From contig NZ_LXES01000048.1 of the NCBI RefSeq assembly GCF_001654845.1, positions 1-64,000 of the forward strand: a stretch of 64,000 bases of DNA, given 5' to 3'. A program made the position numbers and the translations under genes. Below, in pieces: positions 15,657-24,934 of this stretch. A model generated the notes under the pieces. That model was not told where the DNA came from and did not search any database. It was given only the letters and a program-made list of their open reading frames with translations. Numbering within the stretch: the stretch's first letter is position 1; each line of letters opens with the position of its first letter. Source of the stretch: Enterobacter soli ATCC BAA-2102 (lineage in GTDB: Bacteria > Pseudomonadota > Gammaproteobacteria > Enterobacterales > Enterobacteriaceae).

Positions 15657-17429
15657 TCAGTTTTTCTCTTCCTTTTTCACCACGTCGATGCCCAGCTCAG
15701 CCAGTGAGGCCGGGTTGGCAAAGCTTGGTGCTTCCGTCATCAGACACGCCGCGGCGGTCGTTTTCGGGAAGGCGATAACATCACGGATGTTGTCGGTACC
15801 GGTCAGCAGCATGGTCAGACGGTCAAGACCGAATGCCAGACCCGCGTGCGGAGGCGTGCCGTATTTCAGGGCATCCAGCAGGAAGCCGAACTTCTCGCGC
15901 TGCTCTTGCTCGTTAATGCCCAGAATACCGAATACGGTCTGCTGCATTTCGCCGTTGTGAATACGTACGGAACCGCCGCCCACTTCGTAGCCGTTGATCA
16001 CCATGTCGTAGGCGTTCGCCACAGCATCTTCCGGTGCTGCTTTCAGCTCTGCCGCGCTCATGTCTTTTGGCGAGGTGAACGGGTGGTGCATCGCCGTCAG
16101 GCCGCCTTCACCGTCGTCTTCAAACATCGGGAAGTCGATAACCCAGAGCGGTGCCCATTTGGTTTCGTCGGTCAGGTTCAGGTCTTTGCCCAGCTTCAGA
16201 CGCAGCGCGCCCATTGCATCGGCAACGACTTTTTTGTTGTCTGCACCGAAGAAGATCATGTCGCCGTCCTGTGCGCCAGTGCGCTCAAGGATGGCTTCAA
16301 CGATCTCTGCGTTCAGGAATTTAGCGACCGGGCTGGTAATGCCTTCCAGACCTTTTGCACGCTCGGTAACCTTAATATAGGCCAGACCTTTCGCACCGTA
16401 GATCTTGATGAAGTTGCCGTAATCGTCAATCTGCTTACGGCTCAGGCTTGCGCCACCTGGTACACGCAGGGCAGCAACGCGGCCTTTCGGATCGTTAGCC
16501 GGGCCTGAGAACACCGCAAACTCAACGGCTTTCACCAGGTCTGCCACGTCCACCAGCTCCATCGGATTACGCAGATCTGGTTTATCAGAACCGTAGCGAC
16601 GCTCGGCTTCGGCGAAGGTCATGATTGGGAAATCGCCCAGCTCAACGCCTTTCACGTCGTTCCACAGGCTACGTACCAGCGCTTCCATCACTTCACGCAC
16701 CTGCTCGGCGGTCATGAAGGAGGTTTCTACGTCGATCTGGGTAAATTCTGGCTGACGGTCAGCACGCAGGTCTTCGTCACGGAAGCACTTAACAATCTGG
16801 TAGTAACGGTCGAAGCCGGACATCATCAGCAGCTGTTTGAACAGCTGTGGTGACTGCGGCAGCGCGTAGAATTTGCCTTTATGAACACGGGACGGGACCA
16901 GATAATCGCGCGCGCCTTCTGGCGTGGCTTTGGTCAGCATCGGGGTTTCGATATCGAGGAAACCGTGGTCGTCCATAAAGCGGCGCACCAGGCTTGTGAT
17001 CTTCGCGCGCGTTTTCAGGCGCTGAGCCATTTCCGGGCGACGCAGATCAAGATAGCGGTACTTCAGACGCGCTTCTTCGGTGTTGACGTGGTTGGAGTCC
17101 AGCGGCAGCGCTTCTGCACGGTTGATGATAACCAGGTCAGACGCCAGCACTTCGATTGCGCCGGTCGCCATGTCTGCGTTGATATTTTTCTCGTCACGCG
17201 CACGAACGGTGCCGGTGACCTGAATGCAGAACTCATTACGCAGCTCAGAAGCCAGTTTCAACGCCTCGGCGCGATCTGGATCGAAGAACACCTGAACGAT
17301 ACCTTCGCGGTCGCGCATATCGATGAAGATAAGGCTACCAAGATCACGACGACGGTTGACCCAACCACACAGGGTAACCTGCTGCCCGACGTGGGACTGA
17401 CGCAGCTGCCCGCAATATTCTGTACGCAT
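15657..17429 (-). CDS. aspS: Aspartyl-tRNA synthetase
   Basis: The 590-residue class II synthetase charges tRNA-Asp. The N-terminal OB-fold anticodon-binding domain (about 1-105, VTLCGWVNRRRDLG) is followed by the catalytic core with motif 2 FRDEDLRADRQPEFTQID and motif 3 AFGLDRLTMLLTG, and the bacterial GAD insertion (about 290-420). Length equals E. coli AspS. It heads the aspS-nudB-yebC-ruvC cluster. The 266 bp upstream are shared with divergent yecD. Confidence 0.98.
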   Translation of the reverse strand: MRTEYCGQLRQSHVGQQVTLCGWVNRRRDLGSLIFIDMRDREGIVQVFFDPDRAEALKLASELRNEFCIQVTGTVRARDEKNINADMATGAIEVLASDLVIINRAEALPLDSNHVNTEEARLKYRYLDLRRPEMAQRLKTRAKITSLVRRFMDDHGFLDIETPMLTKATPEGARDYLVPSRVHKGKFYALPQSPQLFKQLLMMSGFDRYYQIVKCFRDEDLRADRQPEFTQIDVETSFMTAEQVREVMEALVRSLWNDVKGVELGDFPIMTFAEAERRYGSDKPDLRNPMELVDVADLVKAVEFAVFSGPANDPKGRVAALRVPGGASLSRKQIDDYGNFIKIYGAKGLAYIKVTERAKGLEGITSPVAKFLNAEIVEAILERTGAQDGDMIFFGADNKKVVADAMGALRLKLGKDLNLTDETKWAPLWVIDFPMFEDDGEGGLTAMHHPFTSPKDMSAAELKAAPEDAVANAYDMVINGYEVGGGSVRIHNGEMQQTVFGILGINEQEQREKFGFLLDALKYGTPPHAGLAFGLDRLTMLLTGTDNIRDVIAFPKTTAAACLMTEAPSFANPASLAELGIDVVKKEEKN

Positions 17430-17695
17430 GAGATATCCCTTAATTAGCCGCAGGCTGTTTGTCGCCTTTAAATCAGGCTACGTTGTCGCAGCTTTAACTG
17501 TATGTCACAACTGGATGAAAAAAGGCGGCTATTATACTGGAAATTCCGCCCGACGATAAGAGAGAAGCGCGGCCTGAGGCACGTTTGCTGCACTCTTATT
17601 GCGTATTCTCACAAAAATTAACAAAATTATCCGCCCGGTAACAGGCCGGAACATCGTAAGGTGTAGCCGAAGCGATTAATTTGACTGGAGTTACT

Positions 17696-18262
17696 ATGTT
17701 TACACTCGATGCCGCCAAAACCGCCCTTGTGGTGATTGATTTACAGGAAGGGATCCTGCCATTTGCCGGTGGCCCGCACACCGCTGACGACGTGGTCAGC
17801 CGTGCCGCCCGTCTGGCGGAAAAATGCCGCGCCAGTGGCGCGCCTGTTGTCATGGTGCGTGTCGGCTGGTCTGCGGATTTCGCCGAAGCGTTAAAACAGC
17901 CAGTCGATGCCCAGGCCGCAGGACATGCGCTGCCGGAAAACTGGTGGACATATCCGGTATCACTCGGCAAACGCGACAGCGATATCGAAGTCACTAAACG
18001 CCAGTGGGGCGCATTCTATGGCACCGACCTGGAATTACAGCTGCGTCGCCGCGGAATCGACACCATCATTCTGTGCGGGATTTCCACCAATATTGGCGTG
18101 GAATCCACCGCCCGTAACGCATGGGAGCTGGGCTTTAATCTGGTCATCGTGGAAGATGCGTGCAGCGCAGGCTCTGCGGAACAACACCAGGGAAGCATGA
18201 CCAACATCTTCCCGCGTATCGGCCGTGTGCGCAGCACCGATGAGGTGTTAAGCGCCCTATGA
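17696..18262 (+). CDS. yecD: Isochorismatase-like hydrolase YecD
   Basis: The 188-residue cytosolic protein belongs to the isochorismatase-like alpha/beta hydrolases. The aspartate in VVIDLQEG and the lysine in KRQWGAFYG are present, but the nucleophilic-cysteine position of the amidase branch (TNxCV) reads TNIGV. It therefore resembles the cysteine-less isochorismatase branch, as in E. coli YecD; the substrate is unknown. The ATG at 17696 follows CTGGAGTTACT and gives the E. coli length. It overlaps yecE by four bases (ATGA). Confidence 0.92.
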   Translation: MFTLDAAKTALVVIDLQEGILPFAGGPHTADDVVSRAARLAEKCRASGAPVVMVRVGWSADFAEALKQPVDAQAAGHALPENWWTYPVSLGKRDSDIEVTKRQWGAFYGTDLELQLRRRGIDTIILCGISTNIGVESTARNAWELGFNLVIVEDACSAGSAEQHQGSMTNIFPRIGRVRSTDEVLSAL

Positions 18263-19077
18263 TGTATGTGGGCCTGCCCCAGTGGTCGCACCCGAAATGG
18301 GTGCGCCTTGGGATAACCAGCCTCGAAGAGTATGCCCGGCACTTTAACTGCGTGGAGGGCAATACCACCCTGTATGCCCTTCCCCGAGCAGAGATCGTCG
18401 AGCGCTGGCGAGAGCAAACCAGCGATGATTTCCGCTTCTGCTTTAAGTTTCCGGCAACCATCAGCCATACCGCGGCATTGCGTAACTGTGGTGATTTAAC
18501 CGCTGAATTTTTTGACCGGATGTCGCCGCTGGCAAATCGTATCGGCCAGTACTGGCTCCAGCTTCCTGCGGCATTTGGCCCGCGCGACATGCCTGCCCTG
18601 TGGCAATTTCTCGATGCCCTGCCCCGGGAATTTACCTACGGCGTTGAAGTGCGCCATCCCGATTTTTTTGCCAAAGGCGAGGCTGAAAAAGCCCTCAATC
18701 GCGGTCTGCATGAACGCGCGGTTAACCGCGTGATCCTCGACAGCCGCCCGGTGCATAGAGCCATTGCGCATAACGACGCCATTATTGACGCGCAGCGTAA
18801 GAAACCGAAAGTACCCGTTCATGCCGTGGTGACGGCAAGCAACCCGATGGTTCGCTTTATCGGCAGCGATAACATGCAGCAAAATCAGGACATGTTCGCC
18901 GTCTGGCTGCAAACCCTGCCGAAATGGGAACAGACCACAACCCCGTTCCTGTTTTTGCATACGCCTGATATCGCCCAGGCTCCTGAACTGGTCGATGCAC
19001 TCTGGCAGGCCTTGCAGAATGCGGTTCCGTCCGTAGGCAACGCGCCCTCTATCCCACAACAATCTTCTCTTTTCTGA
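18259..19077 (+). CDS. yecE: DUF72 family protein YecE
   Basis: The 272-residue protein of the DUF72 family has a predicted TIM-barrel fold and the conserved opening GLPQWSHPKW with VEGNTTLYALP. Length equals E. coli YecE; function is unknown. The first of two adjacent ATG codons overlaps the yecD stop codon. The C-terminus keeps the strongly conserved IPQQSSLF. Confidence 0.93.
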   Translation: MMYVGLPQWSHPKWVRLGITSLEEYARHFNCVEGNTTLYALPRAEIVERWREQTSDDFRFCFKFPATISHTAALRNCGDLTAEFFDRMSPLANRIGQYWLQLPAAFGPRDMPALWQFLDALPREFTYGVEVRHPDFFAKGEAEKALNRGLHERAVNRVILDSRPVHRAIAHNDAIIDAQRKKPKVPVHAVVTASNPMVRFIGSDNMQQNQDMFAVWLQTLPKWEQTTTPFLFLHTPDIAQAPELVDALWQALQNAVPSVGNAPSIPQQSSLF

Positions 19078-19128
19078 TATCACCCCCTATCATATAGACG
19101 TGCCATCTGCCAAAAACAGGGAGTTTGT

Positions 19129-19524
19129 ATGGTCAGCGCGCTTTATGCGGTCTTAGGTGCATTACTGCTGATTAAGTTTTCGTTTGATGTTGTGCGCCTC
19201 AGAATGCAGTACCGCGTGTCCTACGGTGACGGTGGTTTTTCCGAGCTGCATAGCGCGATCCGCGTCCACGGTAATGCGGTTGAATACATCCCCGTTGCGC
19301 TGATATTGCTGCTGTTTATGGAGATGAACGGCGCACAAACCTGGATGGTCCACATCTGTGGCTTGCTGCTGATTGCAGGCCGGTTAATGCATTATTACGG
19401 CTTTCACCACCGCTTGTTCCGCTGGCGTCGTTCCGGTATGAGCGCAACCTGGTGTTCGCTTTTGCTGATGGTGCTGGCTAACCTTTGGTATATGCCGTGG
19501 GAGTTGGTTTTCTCCTTCCATTAG
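19129..19524 (+). CDS. yecN: MAPEG-family membrane protein YecN
   Basis: A 131-residue protein with four hydrophobic segments and the MAPEG-family pattern RVHGNAVEYIPVAL near residue 45. Family members include glutathione transferases and eicosanoid enzymes; the role in bacteria is not settled. It lies 51 bp after yecE and 40 bp before cmoA on the same strand. Confidence 0.92.
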   Translation: MVSALYAVLGALLLIKFSFDVVRLRMQYRVSYGDGGFSELHSAIRVHGNAVEYIPVALILLLFMEMNGAQTWMVHICGLLLIAGRLMHYYGFHHRLFRWRRSGMSATWCSLLLMVLANLWYMPWELVFSFH

Positions 19525-19564
19525 CGCACAATACGCCACTTTATTTTTCCCGGATTTTTACGTT

Positions 19565-20308
19565 ATGTCTGATCGCGACACGCTTTTTTCCGCGCCTATC
19601 GCCAGTCTGGGCGACTGGACCTTTGATGAACGGGTAGCCGAAGTCTTCCCTGACATGATCCAGCGCTCTGTACCTGGTTACTCCAATATTGTCTCCATGA
19701 TCGGGATGCTGGCTGAACGTTTTGTTCAACCCGGCACGCAGGTCTATGATCTGGGGTGTTCGCTTGGCGCATCAACGCTGTCGGTTCGTCGTAACGTTCG
19801 TCAGGAAGGCTGTAAAATCATCGCTGTTGATAATTCTCCGGCCATGGTCGAACGCTGCCGTCGCCATATAGACGCGTATAAAGCCCCAACGCCGGTTGAG
19901 GTTGTGGAAGGCGATATCCGCGATATCGACATTCAGAACGCCTCAATGGTGGTCCTGAATTTCACCCTTCAGTTCCTGGTGCCGGAAGATCGCCAACTGC
20001 TGCTGGACAAGATTTATAAGGGCCTGAACCCGGGCGGTGCGCTGGTGTTATCCGAGAAATTCAGTTTCGAGGATGCCGATGTGGGCGAACTGCTGTTTAA
20101 CATGCACCACGACTTTAAACGGGCGAACGGCTATAGCGAGCTGGAGATCAGCCAGAAGCGCAGTATGCTTGAAAACGTCATGCTGACGGATTCCGTTGAA
20201 ACCCACAAAGCGCGTCTGCGCAAAGCCGGATTTGAGCACAGCGAACTGTGGTTCCAGTGCTTCAACTTTGGCTCTCTGGTGGCGCTGAAAGCCGGGGACG
20301 CGGCATGA
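19565..20308 (+). CDS. cmoA: Carboxy-S-adenosyl-L-methionine synthase
   Basis: CmoA (247 residues) converts SAM and prephenate into carboxy-SAM, the donor for wobble-uridine modification. The SAM-binding loop DLGCSLGAS lies near residue 60. Length equals E. coli CmoA. The stop codon overlaps the cmoB start (ATGA), so the two enzymes are translationally coupled. Confidence 0.97.
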   Translation: MSDRDTLFSAPIASLGDWTFDERVAEVFPDMIQRSVPGYSNIVSMIGMLAERFVQPGTQVYDLGCSLGASTLSVRRNVRQEGCKIIAVDNSPAMVERCRRHIDAYKAPTPVEVVEGDIRDIDIQNASMVVLNFTLQFLVPEDRQLLLDKIYKGLNPGGALVLSEKFSFEDADVGELLFNMHHDFKRANGYSELEISQKRSMLENVMLTDSVETHKARLRKAGFEHSELWFQCFNFGSLVALKAGDAA

Positions 20309-21276
20309 TCGAGTTCGGTAATTTCTATCAGTTGATTGCCAAAAATCACCTTTCCCACTGGCTGGAAACACTGCCTGCGCAAATCGCCACCTGGCAGCGC
20401 GATCAGCAGCACGGTCTGTTAAAGCAGTGGTCGAATGCGGTGGAGTTTTTGCCAGAACTGACGCCTCATCGTCTTGATTTGCTGCATAGCGTAACGGCCG
20501 AAAGCGCAGAGCCACTCTCCGCTGGCCAGACGAACCGCATTGAAACACTGATGCGTAACCTGATGCCGTGGCGCAAAGGGCCGTTTTCGCTTTACGGCGT
20601 GAACATCAACACTGAATGGCGTTCAGACTGGAAATGGGATCGCGTTCTGCCCCATCTGTCTGACCTCAGCGGGCGCACCATTCTGGATGTGGGCTGCGGC
20701 AGCGGTTACCACATGTGGCGCATGATTGGCGCAGGCGCGCATCTGGCGGTCGGCATCGACCCTATGCAGTTGTTCCTGTGTCAGTTTGAAGCCGTGCGTA
20801 AATTACTCGGCAATGACCAGCGTGCGCATCTGCTGCCGCTGGGTATTGAGCAATTACCGGCGCTGAAAGCCTTTGATACCGTGTTCTCCATGGGCGTGCT
20901 TTATCACCGTCGTTCCCCGCTTGAGCATCTGTGGCAGCTGAAAGATCAGCTGGTCAGCGGTGGTGAGCTGGTACTGGAAACGCTGGTTATAGAAGGTGAT
21001 GAGAATGCCGTTCTGGTGCCTGGCGACCGCTACGCGCAGATGCGCAACGTATACTTTATTCCTTCCGCGCTGGCGCTGAAAAACTGGCTTGAGAAATGCG
21101 GTTTTGTCGATGTGCGTATTGCCGATGTAAGCGTGACCTCAATCGAGGAGCAGCGCCGTACAGACTGGATGATTACCGAATCGCTGGAGCAGTTCCTCGA
21201 CCCGGCAGACCACAGTAAAACGATTGAAGGCTATCCGGCACCGATGCGTGCAGTGTTGATTGCGACGAAGCCGTAG
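20305..21276 (+). CDS. cmoB: tRNA U34 carboxymethyltransferase
   Basis: CmoB (323 residues) transfers the carboxymethyl group of carboxy-SAM to 5-hydroxyuridine-34 of tRNAs, giving cmo5U. The methyltransferase glycine loop LDVGCGSGYHMW is near residue 125. The ATG at 20305 within the cmoA stop codon gives the E. coli length; an upstream in-frame ATG inside cmoA is rejected. In E. coli torZ/torY follow; here there is only repeat DNA before cutC. Confidence 0.97.
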   Translation: MIEFGNFYQLIAKNHLSHWLETLPAQIATWQRDQQHGLLKQWSNAVEFLPELTPHRLDLLHSVTAESAEPLSAGQTNRIETLMRNLMPWRKGPFSLYGVNINTEWRSDWKWDRVLPHLSDLSGRTILDVGCGSGYHMWRMIGAGAHLAVGIDPMQLFLCQFEAVRKLLGNDQRAHLLPLGIEQLPALKAFDTVFSMGVLYHRRSPLEHLWQLKDQLVSGGELVLETLVIEGDENAVLVPGDRYAQMRNVYFIPSALALKNWLEKCGFVDVRIADVSVTSIEEQRRTDWMITESLEQFLDPADHSKTIEGYPAPMRAVLIATKP

Positions 21277-21283
21277 TCTTTTA

Positions 21284-21316
21284 GCCGGGTGGCGGCTGCG
21301 CCTTACCCGGCCTACG
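21284..21316. repeat. REP palindrome after cmoB
   Basis: GCCGGGTGGCGGC, a short loop, then GCCTTACCCGGC followed by CTACG is a standard enterobacterial REP unit, placed 7 bp past the cmoB stop codon. Confidence 0.85.
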
Positions 21317-21336
21317 CGTCGCACGTTTTCTCCAAA

Positions 21337-21442
21337 ATAGTTCAAGTTGCAGCAAGGCGGCAACGCAGCGAATCCCCGGGAGCTTACATCAGTAAGTGAC
21401 CGGGGTGAGCGAGGCAGCCAACGCGGCTGCGGCTTGAAATAT
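21337..21442. repeat. About 106-bp palindromic extragenic element
   Basis: The element begins ATAGTTCAAGTTGCAGC and ends GCTGCGGCTTGAAATAT, which are imperfect inverted copies. The centre carries perfect arms CCCCGG / CCGGGG and, within them, CTTAC / GTAAG around ATCA. This looks like a member of the larger enterobacterial intergenic palindrome families, possibly a non-autonomous miniature element; the family name is not certain from sequence alone. Confidence 0.65.
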
Positions 21443-21449
21443 GAAGGAG

Positions 21450-21482
21450 AAAAAAAGGCCCCTGTTTAATTGGCAGGGGCCT
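21450..21482 (-). terminator. Terminator of cutC
   Basis: On the minus strand AGGCCCCTG pairs with CAGGGGCCT and is followed by a run of seven T residues. It lies 56 bp past the cutC stop codon. Confidence 0.85.
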
Positions 21483-21538
21483 GGTACAAGCAAGCATCAT
21501 ATTGGGCGACATGATGCGCGGTAAAAATCGGTACGTTG

Positions 21539-22282
21539 CTACACGTGATGACGTTCAATCAGCGATTTCATTACCGCAACCGACTCTCCATCTACACCGT
21601 AGCGTGAATACTCATCCGCTTCAGCATCCGTCGACATTGACAACCCTGTATTGCGATAACGCATAGGTGAAGGCATCCACTTGCCTGCTGAGCTATGAAG
21701 CTCTTCTACCCCTGCGTTTAAAAACAGATTCAGATTGCTGGCGCGAACTCCTGCGCCTGCCATTATTTTTAGAACACCGGAATGTGCTTTTAGTTCCGTA
21801 ATTAATTGCAGTCCTTTTTCTGCGGACGACTGCTGACCCGATGTCAGGATACGCGCAACTCCCAGTTCGTCCAGATTATCAAAGGCTTGCATCGGGTTCT
21901 TACACATGTCAAACGCACGATGAAAAGTGACTGCCAGCCCTTTTGCTACATCCATGACCTGCCGCATCCGCGGCATATCGACATTGCCGTCTTCATCAAG
22001 CAGGCCGATAACCAGCCCCGGGAATCCCAGGTCGCGAACGAGGGCGATATCTTCCAGCATGGCACTGAATTCACCCTCCGTGTAACAAAAATCACCGCCA
22101 CGCGGACGAATGATCGGATGAACAGGAATGGAAACCGCCTGACGAGCCGATTTCAGCACCCCATAAGAGGGTGTTAACCCCCCTTCTTTCGGTGCCGCGC
22201 ACAGTTCAATGCGATCGGCCCCCTGTTGTTGTGCGGTCACGGCACACTCCACGCTGTAACAACAAATCTCCAGCAGCGCCAT
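21539..22282 (-). CDS. cutC: CutC family protein
   Basis: The 247-residue TIM-barrel protein matches E. coli CutC, with conserved RIELCAAPKEGGLTPSYG and HPIIRPRGGDF. It was originally linked to copper homeostasis; later work questioned a direct copper role in E. coli. It is transcribed on the minus strand after yecM, with its own terminator. Confidence 0.95.
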   Translation of the reverse strand: MALLEICCYSVECAVTAQQQGADRIELCAAPKEGGLTPSYGVLKSARQAVSIPVHPIIRPRGGDFCYTEGEFSAMLEDIALVRDLGFPGLVIGLLDEDGNVDMPRMRQVMDVAKGLAVTFHRAFDMCKNPMQAFDNLDELGVARILTSGQQSSAEKGLQLITELKAHSGVLKIMAGAGVRASNLNLFLNAGVEELHSSAGKWMPSPMRYRNTGLSMSTDAEADEYSRYGVDGESVAVMKSLIERHHV

Positions 22283-22367
22283 TCAATCCTCCTTAAAGAT
22301 CCACGAAACACACCATCATGACACGCCTGCCGCGGTGCGTCCTGGCGTGAGCTCACAAGTCTTACAC

Positions 22368-22928
22368 TCAGGCTTCGCTGGCAACAATCTGTTCAATCGT
22401 CCACGGATGAAACTTCACCGTAACCTGCCCGTCCGTCACGGCAAGCGTCGGGTTTGGCAGGCGCTCGCGCTCCCCTTTTGGTGAGCTGGTTTTCACGAAG
22501 ATACCCGGCTTGCTTAACCCGTCGTCAGACAACAGAGCCAGTGCGCGCGCGTTAAGGGTTTCAGGCTCGCCCGGCAGCACAATTTCGATGTGTTCCCAGC
22601 CTTCATGCGGATATCGTTTTTCACCCGGCCACGGCAGCTCAACCACGCTGAATTGCCAGTGGGCAACGCAAACCGGTTCATGCAGCTTAAACAGGCAAAT
22701 TGGACGTCCGTTAATGATGTTTTCTGACAGCAGTTCCCCGCACTGCTCAAACCCACGACGCCAGCGCTCGGCGGTGGCATTCTGGTGGCAGCGCAGTGAA
22801 ATGTGATCGGCCTCAAGCGGCGCAATATCCAGACCAAGACGGGTGGCAAGTTCTGTGAACGCCTGGGTGAAACGCGGGAGATCGGCTGAAATATCATGCA
22901 GTTCGTCAATGGATTGCCAGTTCGCCAT
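22368..22928 (-). CDS. yecM: VOC-superfamily protein YecM
   Basis: The 186-residue protein matches E. coli YecM, whose fold is related to vicinal-oxygen-chelate metalloenzymes. Candidate metal ligands are the His in ADHISLRCH and in GWEHIEIVLP. The function is unknown. The ATG at 22928 (MANWQSID) fits the homolog; an upstream in-frame start five codons earlier is less likely. It is divergent from argS across a 238-bp gap. Confidence 0.92.
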   Translation of the reverse strand: MANWQSIDELHDISADLPRFTQAFTELATRLGLDIAPLEADHISLRCHQNATAERWRRGFEQCGELLSENIINGRPICLFKLHEPVCVAHWQFSVVELPWPGEKRYPHEGWEHIEIVLPGEPETLNARALALLSDDGLSKPGIFVKTSSPKGERERLPNPTLAVTDGQVTVKFHPWTIEQIVASEA

Positions 22929-23166
22929 AAAATCTTCTCTCAATGTGTCGCAAAGCCGCTAATTTACTCTGTTGCCTCGTTTCTACCAACCGCAGCGTTG
23001 CGGTTTTTACGACTGCATGATTATGCACACTGCCTTAGCCTGGATTCTGTACAATCAAAGGCCCCCGCAATGCTGACGCCAGAAGGCATTTGCAGTATAC
23101 TCCCGCCCTAAATTCTTAAACTGGCGCGGATGTGTTGAGTCCGCATCAAAAATGTAAGGTATCCAG

Positions 23167-24900
23167 GTGAATATTCAGGCTCTTCTCTCAGAAAAAGTCA
23201 GTCAGGCACTGATTGCCGCAGGCGCACCTGCGGATTGCGAACCGCAGGTTCGTCAGTCAGCAAAAGTACAGTTTGGCGACTATCAGGCTAATGGCGTGAT
23301 GGCAGTGGCTAAAAAACTGGGAATGCCGCCGCGACAACTCGCTGAGCAGGTGCTGACTCATCTGGATCTCGCTGGTATTGCCAGCAAAACGGAAATCGCT
23401 GGCCCGGGCTTTATCAATATCTTCCTTGACCCGGCATTCCTGGCAAGCAACGTTGACGCGGCGCTGAAGTCCGACCGTCTGGGTGTAACCCAGCCAAAAG
23501 CACAGACCATCGTGATTGACTACTCTGCGCCAAACGTGGCGAAAGAGATGCACGTCGGTCACCTGCGCTCCACCATCATTGGTGATGCGTCCGTACGCAC
23601 GCTGGAGTTCCTCGGTCACAACGTTATCCGTGCGAACCACGTGGGTGACTGGGGTACGCAGTTCGGGATGCTGATTGCTTACCTGGAAAAACAGCAGCAG
23701 GAAAATGCAGGCGAAATGGCGCTAGCGGACCTGGAAGGTTTCTACCGCGAAGCGAAAAAACACTACGACGAAGATGAAGTCTTCGCCGAACGTGCGCGTA
23801 GCTACGTGGTGAAATTACAGGGCGGCGACGCGTACTTCCTCGAGATGTGGCGCAAACTGGTAGACATCACCATGTCCCAGAACCAGTTAACCTATAACCG
23901 TCTGAACGTGACCCTGACCCGTGATGATGTGATGGGTGAAAGCCTGTACAACCCAATGCTGCCAGGCATTGTGGCCGATCTTAAAGCTAAAGGTCTGGCA
24001 GTAGAGAGCGAAGGCGCAACGGTGGTGTTCCTTGATGAGTACAAAAACAAGGAAGGCGAACCGATGGGCGTGATCATCCAGAAAAAGGATGGCGGCTATC
24101 TGTACACCACCACCGATATTGCCTGCGCGAAATACCGTTACGAAACCCTTCATGCCGATCGCGTGCTGTACTACATCGATTCCCGTCAGCACCAGCACCT
24201 GATGCAGGCGTGGACGATTGTGCGCAAAGCGGGCTACGTGCCTGATTCTGTTCCGCTGGAACACCACATGTTCGGGATGATGCTCGGCAAAGACGGTAAA
24301 CCGTTCAAAACCCGCGCTGGCGGCACGGTAAAACTGGCTGACCTGCTGGATGAAGCGCTGGAACGCGCCCGTCGTCTGGTGGCAGAGAAGAACCCGGATA
24401 TGCCAGCTGACGAACTGGAAAAACTGGCTAACGCGGTCGGTATTGGTGCCGTGAAATACGCGGATCTGTCCAAGAACCGTACTACCGACTACGTGTTCGA
24501 CTGGGATAACATGCTGGCATTCGAAGGCAACACTGCGCCGTACATGCAGTATGCCTACACCCGCGTGTTGTCTGTGTTCCGTAAAGCGAATATCGACGAA
24601 AGCGTACTGGCCAATGCCGCGGTTCAGATTAGCGAAGATCGTGAAGCCCAGCTGGCAGCCCGCCTGCTGCAATTCGAAGAGACGCTGTCCGTCGTTGCAC
24701 GCGATGGCACTCCGCACGTGATGTGTGCGTATCTGTACGACCTGGCGGGTCTGTTCTCTGGCTTCTACGAACACTGCCCTATCCTGTCGGCAGAAAATGA
24801 AGCGGTGCGCAACAGCCGCCTGAAGCTGGCGCAGTTGACGGCGAAGACCCTGAAACTGGGTCTGGATACCCTGGGTATCGAAACCGTAGAGCGTATGTAA
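23167..24900 (+). CDS. argS: Arginyl-tRNA synthetase
   Basis: The 577-residue class I synthetase charges tRNA-Arg. The HIGH-like motif is HVGHLRST near residue 127. The KMSKS-type loop is degenerate, as in E. coli ArgS (KDGKPFKTRAGGTVKL). A C-terminal DALR anticodon-binding domain carries the tail LGIETVERM. The start is GTG at 23167, spaced from AAGGTATCCAG, as in E. coli. Confidence 0.98.
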   Translation: MNIQALLSEKVSQALIAAGAPADCEPQVRQSAKVQFGDYQANGVMAVAKKLGMPPRQLAEQVLTHLDLAGIASKTEIAGPGFINIFLDPAFLASNVDAALKSDRLGVTQPKAQTIVIDYSAPNVAKEMHVGHLRSTIIGDASVRTLEFLGHNVIRANHVGDWGTQFGMLIAYLEKQQQENAGEMALADLEGFYREAKKHYDEDEVFAERARSYVVKLQGGDAYFLEMWRKLVDITMSQNQLTYNRLNVTLTRDDVMGESLYNPMLPGIVADLKAKGLAVESEGATVVFLDEYKNKEGEPMGVIIQKKDGGYLYTTTDIACAKYRYETLHADRVLYYIDSRQHQHLMQAWTIVRKAGYVPDSVPLEHHMFGMMLGKDGKPFKTRAGGTVKLADLLDEALERARRLVAEKNPDMPADELEKLANAVGIGAVKYADLSKNRTTDYVFDWDNMLAFEGNTAPYMQYAYTRVLSVFRKANIDESVLANAAVQISEDREAQLAARLLQFEETLSVVARDGTPHVMCAYLYDLAGLFSGFYEHCPILSAENEAVRNSRLKLAQLTAKTLKLGLDTLGIETVERM

Positions 24901-24904
24901 AAAA

Positions 24905-24930
24905 GAAACCCGGCGAGCGCCGGGTTTTTT
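24905..24930 (+). terminator. Terminator of argS
   Basis: CCCGGC-GAGC-GCCGGG followed by TTTTTT lies 8 bp past the argS stop codon. Transcription of the facing glycoside hydrolase gene ends just beyond it. Confidence 0.9.
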
Positions 24931-24934
24931 ATTA

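Noticed and set aside
23887..24774. Long open frame antisense to argS, with similar ones at 1205-2038, 3554-4330 and 7213-8118
   Set aside because: These follow the codon pattern of the real genes opposite and show no family motif or ribosome binding site.
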